Part shown: positions 51,845 through 59,032 of the stretch, in pieces
Layout: each line of letters starts with the position of its first letter
Numbering within the stretch: position 1 is the stretch's first letter
Assembly (NCBI RefSeq): GCF_042433915.1
Contig: NZ_JBHLUN010000013.1
Span: 1-64,000, forward strand
Origin: Roseomonas elaeocarpi
GTDB lineage: Bacteria > Pseudomonadota > Alphaproteobacteria > Acetobacterales > Acetobacteraceae
DNA length: 64,000 nt
Direction: 5' to 3'
Made by a program: the position numbers and the translations under genes
Notes under the pieces: generated by a model
What the model saw: only the letters and a program-made list of their open reading frames with translations
Told to the model about the DNA's origin: nothing
Databases searched by the model: none

Positions 51845-51861
51845 CTTGATGGTTTTTGATG
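51845..51861. promoter_or_regulatory. Operator copy 2 (CTTGATGNTTTTTGATG) at the LacI start codon
   Basis: CTTGATGGTTTTTGATG overlaps the ATG (51859) of the LacI regulator, 74 bases from copy 1 and in the same orientation. Binding here would block the regulator's own translation start region, consistent with autoregulation; two sites 74 bases apart could also allow looping. Confidence 0.55.
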
Positions 51862-52902
51862 GTTTCTGAGCTGTCCCCAGCCGCTGCACGCCCCACCGTG
51901 GCCGACGTCGCGCGCCACGCGGGCGCCTCGACCGCCACGGTGGACCGGGTGCTGAACGGGCGTCCCGGCGTGCGCCCCGCCACCGCGCAGCGCGTGCTGC
52001 GGGCGGCGCTGGAACTCGGCTACATCACCGAGGCGCCGGCGGTGGCGCCCGAGAAGCCCCTGCGCCTCGCCTTCGTGTTGCCGGCCGGCTCGAACCGCTT
52101 CCTCAACGCGCTGGGCCGGCTGGTCGTGAACTCCGCCGAAACCTTCGCCACTGCCAACATGCAGGCGCGCGTGGACCATATCCGGAGCTTCAGCCCAGAC
52201 CTCCTTGCGCAGCACCTGCGGCGCAGCGGGCGCGAGGTCGATGGCGTCGCCTTCATGGCGCTCGAGCATCCGGCGGTGCGCGAAGCGGTGAACATGCTCG
52301 ACGAGCGCGGCATTCCCACCGTGACGCTGATCTCCGACGTCGCCAACGCGCCCCGCTCGGCCTATCTTGGCCTCGACAACCGCGCGGCCGGGCGCACGGC
52401 GGGCTACCTGATCGCGCGCTTCATCGGCCCACGCCCGGCCAAGGTCGCCATGATCGCCGGCAGCCTGAGCTATCGCGCTCACGAGGAGCGCGAGATGGGC
52501 TTCCTGCACCTCTTCGCCGAGATGTTTCCGCAGGTGGAGGTCGTCGGCCTGCGGGAAGCACAGGACGACGATGCGGTCAGCTACCGGCAGACGCGCATGC
52601 TGCTTCTCCGCTACCCGGAGCTCGCGGGGATCTACAACATCGGCGGCGGTGCGGCCGGCGTCGGGCGCGCGCTGCGGGAAGCCCGGCGGGAGCACGACGT
52701 CGTGCTGGTGGGGCACGGGCTGACCCCGGAAACCCGGGAAATGCTGCTCGACGGCACCATGGACGCGGTGATCACGCAGAACCTGCGCGCGACGCTGATG
52801 GACTGCATCAGCATCTTCGCGAATCTCCGTGCCGGGCTGCCCTCGCTGAAGGGTGTCGACACGCCCCGGGCCGAGATCGTGTTCCGGGAAAACCTGCCCT
52901 GA
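51859..52902 (+). CDS. LacI-family transcriptional regulator
   Basis: A 347-residue LacI/PurR-type regulator. The N-terminal helix-turn-helix is PTVADVARHAGASTATVDRVLNGRPGVRPATAQRVLRAALELGYI. The periplasmic-binding-protein-like effector domain includes LRLAFVLPAGSNRFLNALGRLV, VTLISDVANAPRSAYLGLDNRAAGRTAGYLIARF and LAGIYNIGGGAAGVGRAL, with VVLVGHGLTPETREMLLDGTMDAVITQN. It resembles the LacI_DBD plus sugar-binding type with a substituted hinge. It is divergent from dctP across 106 bases carrying two copies of a 17-base element. The inducer would be a substrate or intermediate of the RLP/kinase pathway. The start ATG at 51859 is preceded by an in-frame TTG. Confidence 0.94.
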   Translation: MVSELSPAAARPTVADVARHAGASTATVDRVLNGRPGVRPATAQRVLRAALELGYITEAPAVAPEKPLRLAFVLPAGSNRFLNALGRLVVNSAETFATANMQARVDHIRSFSPDLLAQHLRRSGREVDGVAFMALEHPAVREAVNMLDERGIPTVTLISDVANAPRSAYLGLDNRAAGRTAGYLIARFIGPRPAKVAMIAGSLSYRAHEEREMGFLHLFAEMFPQVEVVGLREAQDDDAVSYRQTRMLLLRYPELAGIYNIGGGAAGVGRALREARREHDVVLVGHGLTPETREMLLDGTMDAVITQNLRATLMDCISIFANLRAGLPSLKGVDTPRAEIVFRENLP

Positions 52903-53004
52903 GGCCCTGGTCCCGCGGCGCTGCCGGGACGACCCCGCCACCGCCGCACGATGGGACCGGCGGCGCCCCTGACACGTTCCAGGGTGGCTCCCCGGGGCGG
53001 TGCC

Positions 53005-53043
53005 TTGAAGCAGTTCCTTGAAGGAGTTCCTTGAGGCAGTTCC
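53005..53043. repeat. 13-bp tandem repeat, three copies
   Basis: TTGAAGCAGTTCC (53005-53017), TTGAAGGAGTTCC (53018-53030) and TTGAGGCAGTTCC (53031-53043) are three adjacent 13-mers with single-base differences, in the convergent gap between the LacI gene and peptide deformylase. The sequence is unrelated to the triplicate at 33841-33879, though unit size and copy number are the same. Confidence 0.82.
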
Positions 53044-53063
53044 CCTGGGCGCCTCCCCGAACG

Positions 53064-53651
53064 TCAGCCGCCGCGTGCGGCGGAGGATGACCAGTCGCCG
53101 CGGATGGCGTTTGTCTGCGCCGCCAGCTCCTCGGCGCGGGCGATCTCCTCGTTGAAGCCCATGAGGCTGAAGTCCGTCATGCGCGTCGGGTAGAGAATGC
53201 CGTCCAAGTGGTCGTTCTCGTGCTGCACGACGCCGGCGTGGAAACCTTCGACCTCGGCCGTGACGGTGCGCCCGTCGCAGTCCACGCCGCTGTAGCGCAC
53301 CCGCTTGAAGCGCGGCACCGCGGCCCGCAGTCCGGGAATGGAGAGACAGCCTTCCCAGCGCAGGTGCTTCTCCTCGCCCACGGGCTCGACCACGGGGTTG
53401 ATGAGGACGGTGTTGCCGACCACCGTGTCATCCGGCGCCCCGCTCGACCGGCTGGGCAGGACCCGGAACACGAAGAGGCGAAGCGGCACGTGCACCTGCG
53501 GCGCGGCGAGGCCGGCACCGGGGGCGTCCTCCATGGTCTGGAACATGTCCTGCACCAGGCGACGGATCTCCGGCGCGCCCGGATCGCGCACCGGCAGGCA
53601 GCGTTCCAGCAGAACGGGGTGGCCCATGCGGGCGATCTTCAGGACGGTCAT
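53064..53651 (-). CDS. def: Peptide deformylase
   Basis: A 195-residue metalloprotease that removes the formyl group from nascent proteins. The three family motifs are present: GAGLAAPQ (near residue 45), EGCLSIPG (metal Cys near 102) and QHENDHLDGILYP (two metal His and the catalytic Glu near 145). The HEXXH middle residues are Asn-Asp. Between the first two motifs is a slightly long loop (RVLPSRSSGAPDDTVVGNTVLINPVVEPVGEEKH). It is not next to fmt, the usual partner of the housekeeping gene, so it may be a second deformylase copy. The ATG at 53651 matches family starts (TVLKIARMGHPVL). Confidence 0.95.
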   Translation of the reverse strand: MTVLKIARMGHPVLLERCLPVRDPGAPEIRRLVQDMFQTMEDAPGAGLAAPQVHVPLRLFVFRVLPSRSSGAPDDTVVGNTVLINPVVEPVGEEKHLRWEGCLSIPGLRAAVPRFKRVRYSGVDCDGRTVTAEVEGFHAGVVQHENDHLDGILYPTRMTDFSLMGFNEEIARAEELAAQTNAIRGDWSSSAARGG

Positions 53652-53755
53652 GGCCGGAGAGCATAAGCCAGGCGGGGCGGAGGTAAACTCCGCAAGGACG
53701 CCCCCGGGCGGCGATGGCCGCCCCGCACCCGCCGTGCCCCGATAACCGCCCTGGC

Positions 53756-55300
53756 TCAGGCGAGCCGCAGCCGCACGACGTTCCAGGACGCCGCAGGAAG
53801 GGTGGCAGTCAGCCGCCCTTGCGCGATCCTGACACCCTCCAGCGCCGCCGGGCTCACCGTGTCCGGCGCGTCCTTGGTGTTGACCGCCGAAAGGTCGTCG
53901 TGGCGCAGCTGCCGGGCGAGCGCGACCTCGGTCGCCTGCAGACCGCGCAGCTCGACCTCGAGGTCCAGGCTTTCCTGCAGGTGGCGGTTGAGCAGGAAGA
54001 GCGTGACGAAGCCGCCGTCGCGATCATGCACGGCGGCGGATTTCAGGTACGGCACCGTCGGCATGGCGAAGCGGTGCTCCTGCGTGCCGCGCGGGTCGTA
54101 GTAGTTCGTGGCGTAGGTTTCCGATTCCACCCGGGACTTCAGCACGCGGCCGCGCCCGAGATTGGACATCTGCGCGAAGGGGTGGAAGATCGTCTGGCGC
54201 CAGGCGGGGCCGCCCGTTTCGGTCATGATGGGCGCGATGGCGTTCACCAGCTGCGCCAGGCAGGCCGCCTTGACCCGGTCGGCGTGGTTGAGCAGCGAGA
54301 TGCAGGCGCCACCGAAGGCCAGCGCATCCCCCATCGTGTAGACCTCCTCCAGGATCCGCGGCGCCACGGGCCAGCCGGGCACGGTGCGTCCTTCCCGCTT
54401 GCCGCGCGTGCGGTACCAGACGTTCCACTCGTCGAAGCTCAGCATCAGCCGCCGGTCCGAACGCCGCTCCGCCGCCACCGCGTCGGCGATCGCGACGATC
54501 TCGTCGATGAAGCTGTCCATCAGGTCGGCGCTGGCCAGGAAGCTCGGCATGTCGTCGGCGTAGTTGTTCAGGTAGGTGTGCAGCGAGATGAACTCGACAT
54601 GGTCGAAGGTGTGTTCCAGCACCTCGCGCTCCCACACGCCGAAGGTCGGCATGTTGCGGGCGGAGGAGCCGCAGGCCGCCAGTTCCAGCCGCGGGTCGAT
54701 CCACTTCATCATCTTGGCGGATTCCGTGGCCACCCGGCCGTACTCCCAGGCCGTCTTGTGTTCCATCTGCCAGGGACCGTCGACCTCGTTGCCCAGGCAC
54801 CAGAAGCGGATGTCGTGCGGCTTCTCCCAACCATGGGCACGGCGCAGGTCCGACCAAGCCGTGCCGCCGGGGTGATTGCAGTATTCCACCAGGTTGCGCG
54901 CCGCGTCGGGCCCGCGCGTGCCGAGATTCACCGCCAGCATCGGCTCGATCTGCGCTTCACGGCACCAGTCGATGAACTCGTTGGTGCCGAAGGTATTGGG
55001 CTCGGTCGACATCCAGGCGAGGTCGAGACGGCGCGGCCGCTGCTCCACCGGTCCCACCCCGTCCTCCCAGTTGTAGCCGGACACGAAGTTGCCGCCGGGA
55101 TAGCGCATGATGGTCGGCGCCAGCTCCTTCACCAGCGCCAGCACGTCCCGGCGGAAGCCTTTCTCGTTGGCCTCCGGATGGCCGGGCTCGAAGATGCCGC
55201 CGTAGACGCAGCGCCCGAGGTGCTCGACGAAGGCGCCGAACAGGCGCTCGTGCGTGTCGCCGATGGCGACGTCGCGGTCGATGGTCACGTGCGCCTTCAT
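53756..55300 (-). CDS. abfA: Alpha-L-arabinofuranosidase, GH51
   Basis: A 514-residue intracellular GH51 enzyme that releases terminal arabinofuranose from arabinan or arabinoxylan oligosaccharides. No signal peptide is present, consistent with a cytosolic role after import. RYPGGNFVSGYNWEDGVGP, CLGNEVDGPWQ (acid/base Glu near residue 175), SLHTYLNNYADD and LSFDEWNVWYR (nucleophile Glu near 298) are the family's catalytic regions, and the C-terminal beta-sandwich follows. The start overlaps the stop of the upstream ABC ATPase gene by four bases (ATGA). It is the last gene of the arabinoside uptake operon. Confidence 0.96.
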   Translation of the reverse strand: MKAHVTIDRDVAIGDTHERLFGAFVEHLGRCVYGGIFEPGHPEANEKGFRRDVLALVKELAPTIMRYPGGNFVSGYNWEDGVGPVEQRPRRLDLAWMSTEPNTFGTNEFIDWCREAQIEPMLAVNLGTRGPDAARNLVEYCNHPGGTAWSDLRRAHGWEKPHDIRFWCLGNEVDGPWQMEHKTAWEYGRVATESAKMMKWIDPRLELAACGSSARNMPTFGVWEREVLEHTFDHVEFISLHTYLNNYADDMPSFLASADLMDSFIDEIVAIADAVAAERRSDRRLMLSFDEWNVWYRTRGKREGRTVPGWPVAPRILEEVYTMGDALAFGGACISLLNHADRVKAACLAQLVNAIAPIMTETGGPAWRQTIFHPFAQMSNLGRGRVLKSRVESETYATNYYDPRGTQEHRFAMPTVPYLKSAAVHDRDGGFVTLFLLNRHLQESLDLEVELRGLQATEVALARQLRHDDLSAVNTKDAPDTVSPAALEGVRIAQGRLTATLPAASWNVVRLRLA

Positions 55301-56166
55301 GGTAGGCTTCCTTCCCTTGATCCTGGTGTTCGCGCGGCAGCCTCGCTGCCTGGGTCGTCCTCTGGGGTGCCCTCGATCGTGAGCACCGCGTCCTTCAGCT
55401 GGACCGAGTACGGGTGCGACGGGTGCGACAGCACCGCGCGCGCGTCGCCGGCCTCCACGACTTCGCCCTGGCGCATGATCACGATGCGGTCGCTGATCGT
55501 GTAGGCCGTGGCGAGGTCGTGGGTGATGTAGATGATCGACACGCCGAGCCTGTCGCGCAGGTCGCGGAACAGGTTCACGATGGTCATGCGCAGCGAGGCG
55601 TCGATCATCGACACCGGCTCATCCGCCACCAGCAGGGCCGGGCCGGGGATCAGCGCCCGCGCGATGGCCGCGCGCTGCAACTGGCCGCCCGAAAGCTCGT
55701 GCGGGAAGCGCCCCCGCACCTCGGCGACCGACAGCCCGACCTGTTGCAGCGCCGTTTCGGCGGCTTGTTCCGCCGCCGCCTGACCCCGGGCGCCGGCGAG
55801 GTTACGGGCCGTGCTGTAAAGGTAGCGGTCCACCCGGGTCAGCGGGTTGAAGGCCTCGAAGGGGTTCTGGAAGATCGGCTGCACCCGCCGCATGAAGCGC
55901 AGCCGCGCCCCGCGGCCCCGAAGCGTGGCCACGTCACTGCCCTGGAACAGGATCTGCCCCTCGCTGGGCGTGCTCATGCCCAGCACCATGCGCGCGAGGC
56001 TCGACTTGCCGCTGCCGGACTCCCCGATGATGGCGAAGACCTCCGGCCGCTCCGCCGCCAGCGTGAAGGACACGCCCCGCACGGCCGCGACGCGCCTGCG
56101 CGAAAGTAGCCCGCCGCCCGCGTAGGTCTTGCCCACCTCGCGCAGTTCCAGCAGCGCCGCGGTCAC
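55297..56166 (-). CDS. ABC transporter ATP-binding protein, dipeptide/oligosaccharide type (DppF-like)
   Basis: A 289-residue ATPase. Walker A GESGSGKSS near residue 50, signature LSGGQLQRAAIARAL near 160, Walker B LLVADEPVSMID and the switch ITHD are intact. It pairs with the preceding DppD-like ATPase. The start is a GTG at 56166 in a GTGA overlap with that gene's stop; the long open frame further upstream is antisense-free but has no homology. The C-terminus lacks the usual oligopeptide-transporter Cys motif. The product drives import through the two permeases encoded upstream. Confidence 0.93.
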   Translation of the reverse strand: MTAALLELREVGKTYAGGGLLSRRRVAAVRGVSFTLAAERPEVFAIIGESGSGKSSLARMVLGMSTPSEGQILFQGSDVATLRGRGARLRFMRRVQPIFQNPFEAFNPLTRVDRYLYSTARNLAGARGQAAAEQAAETALQQVGLSVAEVRGRFPHELSGGQLQRAAIARALIPGPALLVADEPVSMIDASLRMTIVNLFRDLRDRLGVSIIYITHDLATAYTISDRIVIMRQGEVVEAGDARAVLSHPSHPYSVQLKDAVLTIEGTPEDDPGSEAAARTPGSREGSLP

Positions 56167-57155
56167 GGCAGGATGCCCTGTCGCGCGGCGTGGCAGGCGA
56201 CGCGGTGACCGGCCTCCAACTCCTCCATCGGTGGCACGACCTCGCGGCACACCGGCATGGCGAGCGGGCAGCGCGGGTGGAAGCGGCAGCCGGGCGGCGG
56301 TGAGGCGAGGCTGGGCGGCCGGCCTTCCAGCCCGTGGCGCGGCGCGTCGTCGCCGATCCGCGGCAGGCTGCGGATCAGGTGCGCGGTGTAGGGGTGCAGC
56401 GGGCGATGGAACAGCGCCCGCGTCGGCGCTTCCTCCACCAGCCGGCCGGCATACATGATGCCAAGCCTGTCGGTGAGGTTGGCGTGTACCGCCATGTCGT
56501 GCGTGACGAACAGAACGGAGGAGCCCATCTCCCGCTGCAGCCGCCGGATCATCGCCAGCACGCCCTTCTGCACCACGACGTCGAGCGCGGTGGTGGGCTC
56601 GTCGGCGATAATGAAGTCGGGCCGGCACACGGTGGCCAGCGCGATGGTGACGCGCTGTCGCATGCCGCCCGACAGCTCGTGCGGGAAGCTGTCGAGCACC
56701 GCGGGCCTGAGCGACAGGTGGGCGAGGTGATCCTCGACCTGTTGCAGGAAGGCGGGAAGCGGCAGCGCCATGTGGTGCAGGGCGAAGTCGATAAAGGACT
56801 GCCGGATCCGGCGCACCGGGTTCAGCACGTTCATGGAGCCCTGCATGATGTAGGACAGGTTGCGCCAGCGCGTCGCCGCCAGATCCTCCGCCGACAGGGC
56901 GTAAAGGTTGCGCTCGCCCTGCCCGAAATCGAAGCGCACCTCGCCGCCGACGACGTTGAGCGGCGGACGGATCGCGCGCGCCACCGTCTTGATCAGCGTG
57001 CTCTTGCCCGACGAGCTTTCACCGGCCAGGCCGTAGATCTCGTCGCGCCGCACCTCCAGCGTGATGTCATCCACCGCGCGAACCTCGCGCAGCGTGCCGA
57101 AGTAGCGCATCTGGTAATAGGCCCGCAGGCCGCGCACCGACAGGACGGGCGTCAC
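56163..57155 (-). CDS. ABC transporter ATP-binding protein, dipeptide/oligosaccharide type (DppD-like)
   Basis: A 330-residue ATPase with Walker A GESSSGKST near residue 45, signature ELSGGMRQRVTIAL, Walker B FIIADEPTTALD and VTHDMAVHANL. The C-terminal extension PPGCRFHPRCPLAMPVCREVVPP carries the Cys pattern common to oligopeptide/dipeptide ATPases. Unusually, the first Walker loop has three Ser after Glu (ESSSGKS). The start is a GTG at 57155 overlapping the permease stop (GTGA). Together with its DppF-like partner it powers the importer. Confidence 0.93.
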   Translation of the reverse strand: MTPVLSVRGLRAYYQMRYFGTLREVRAVDDITLEVRRDEIYGLAGESSSGKSTLIKTVARAIRPPLNVVGGEVRFDFGQGERNLYALSAEDLAATRWRNLSYIMQGSMNVLNPVRRIRQSFIDFALHHMALPLPAFLQQVEDHLAHLSLRPAVLDSFPHELSGGMRQRVTIALATVCRPDFIIADEPTTALDVVVQKGVLAMIRRLQREMGSSVLFVTHDMAVHANLTDRLGIMYAGRLVEEAPTRALFHRPLHPYTAHLIRSLPRIGDDAPRHGLEGRPPSLASPPPGCRFHPRCPLAMPVCREVVPPMEELEAGHRVACHAARQGILP

Positions 57156-58015
57156 GCGCCGCCCCCCATGCGGGCAAGGCGGGAGCGCGGGTCGATATAC
57201 TCGTTCATCGACACGGCCAGCAGGAACAACCCGATGAACACCGCCACCACCAGCGCCACGGGCGCCGCGATCCACCACCAGATGCCCGACACCAGCGCGG
57301 CGTGCTGGTTGGCCCAGTAGATCATGCCGCCGATGGTGGGCGTGTTGACGTCGGTGAAGCCCAGCACCGAGAGCGTGACCTCCAGCCCGATGCTCCAGTT
57401 CATGTTGTTCATGGTGGTGGTGAAGACCACCGGCATCACGTAGGGCAGGTGCTCGCGCGTCACGATTTCCCGCGCGCTCATGCCGGAAAAGCGGGACTGC
57501 GCCGTGAACTCGCGCGTCTTGAGCGACAATGCGACGGAGCGGATCAGCCGCGCGTCGTAGGCCCAGCCGAGGCAGGCGGCGACGAGGGCCAGCAGCACCC
57601 AGCTCATCTGGTCGCGCATCACGAAGTAGAACAGCACCAAGATCGGGAAGATCGGCACCACGATGAAGGTGTCATTCACCGACATCAGCAGCCGGTCCAC
57701 CGGCCCGCCGGCATAGCCCGCGAAGAGCCCGACGGCGAGCGCGATCAGGCGGCTGATCACGGCCACGGTGACGCCGAACAGCAGCGTGTTGCGGATGGCG
57801 GCGCTGAGCTGCCAGAACACGTCCTGCCCGCGCGAGGTCGTGCCCAGCCAGTGCTCCGCCGAGGGCGGCATGTCCGGCGGCACCACGTAAACGTCGAGCG
57901 GCGGGTAGGGTGAGACGAAGGACAGCAGCGCCACAACCACCACGGCACCCAGCAGCAGCACGCCCGCGGTGAATTCCCAGTTGTAGCGCAAGAGGTCGCG
58001 CAGGATCTTCCACAT
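57152..58015 (-). CDS. ABC transporter permease (DppC-like)
   Basis: A 287-residue inner-membrane permease with about six helices. The cytosolic EAA-type loop is LKTREFTAQSRFSGMSAREIVTREHLPYVMPVV, and the N-terminal part carries the Dpp/Opp C motif (HWLGTTSRGQDVFWQLSAAIRNTLLFG). It begins three bases after the DppB-like gene and overlaps the ATPase gene by four bases. Confidence 0.94.
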   Translation of the reverse strand: MWKILRDLLRYNWEFTAGVLLLGAVVVVALLSFVSPYPPLDVYVVPPDMPPSAEHWLGTTSRGQDVFWQLSAAIRNTLLFGVTVAVISRLIALAVGLFAGYAGGPVDRLLMSVNDTFIVVPIFPILVLFYFVMRDQMSWVLLALVAACLGWAYDARLIRSVALSLKTREFTAQSRFSGMSAREIVTREHLPYVMPVVFTTTMNNMNWSIGLEVTLSVLGFTDVNTPTIGGMIYWANQHAALVSGIWWWIAAPVALVVAVFIGLFLLAVSMNEYIDPRSRLARMGGGA

Positions 58016-58018
58016 GCG

Positions 58019-59023
58019 TCAGCGGGCCTGCACGCGGGGGTCGAGCAGCGGGTAGAGCAGGTCCACCAGCAGCACCGCGAAGGACACCGCCAGGATGGAG
58101 ATGGTGGTCACCCCGATCACCAGGCTGTAGTCGCCGGCATGCACGGCGGCCACCAGCAGCGAGCCGAGGCCCGGATAACCGAAGACCTGCTCGGTGATGA
58201 TGGCGCCGTTGAAGATGGCGCCCAGCGTCATTGCCAGCCCGGTCACCTGCGGGGCCAGGGCGTTGCGCATGATGTAGGCGCCCAGGATACGGCGGTGCTT
58301 CACCCCGGCGAGCTCGGCATAAACCACGTAATCCTCGGTGACCACGTTGGACACCAGGGAGCGCATCCCCATGAACCAGCCGCCGATGCCCACCAGCACC
58401 AGCGAGGCCGCCGGCAGCAGCGAGTGGCGCAGGACGCTGCCGATGAAGTCCGGGCTGAATCCCGGCTGCAATCCCTGCGCGTAGGCACCGGTGATCGGCA
58501 GCACCGGCCAGACATAGCCGAACAGGATCAGCAGCACGAAGGCCACGATGTAGTAGGGCACCGGATGCACGCCCATCGCCACGATACCCGCGAACTTCAG
58601 CAGCCGGTTGCGCCGGTAGTAGCCGGCCAGCCCGCCCAGCAGGTTGCCCAGCCCCCAGGACAGCACCGTGGCCACCAGCATCAGCCCCGCCGTCCAGGGT
58701 AGTGCGCGGCCGATCAGCGTCGAGACCGGGGTGGGAAAGGCCGAGAGAGAGGGTCCGAAATCGCCCACCAGGATGCGCCCCCAGAAAGCGAGCCACTGGT
58801 GCAGCGCGCTGCCGCCCGTGCCGTAAAGGTCCTGCAGCGAGCGGCGCATCATGTCGATCGCCTCCGGGCTGGTGGTGCCGAAGGCGGTGGCGGCGGTGAC
58901 CGTCTGCTCCACCGGATCGATCGGCGTCGCGTGCGTGATCACGTAGGTCACGTTGATGCCGATGAACACCACCAGCACGAACTGCAACAATCGCCGCAGA
59001 AGGTAGAGGCCGTAGCCGCGCAT
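58019..59023 (-). CDS. ABC transporter permease (DppB-like)
   Basis: A 334-residue inner-membrane permease with six predicted helices. The N-terminus YLLRRLLQFVLVVFIGINVTYVITHATPIDP and the loop EDYVVYAELAGVKHRRILGAYIMRNALAPQVTGLAM are typical of the B permease of dipeptide-type importers, which in alphaproteobacteria often carry oligosaccharides. It starts 10 bases after the binding-protein gene's stop and is followed closely by the C permease. Confidence 0.94.
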   Translation of the reverse strand: MRGYGLYLLRRLLQFVLVVFIGINVTYVITHATPIDPVEQTVTAATAFGTTSPEAIDMMRRSLQDLYGTGGSALHQWLAFWGRILVGDFGPSLSAFPTPVSTLIGRALPWTAGLMLVATVLSWGLGNLLGGLAGYYRRNRLLKFAGIVAMGVHPVPYYIVAFVLLILFGYVWPVLPITGAYAQGLQPGFSPDFIGSVLRHSLLPAASLVLVGIGGWFMGMRSLVSNVVTEDYVVYAELAGVKHRRILGAYIMRNALAPQVTGLAMTLGAIFNGAIITEQVFGYPGLGSLLVAAVHAGDYSLVIGVTTISILAVSFAVLLVDLLYPLLDPRVQAR

Positions 59024-59032
59024 GCGTGACGC

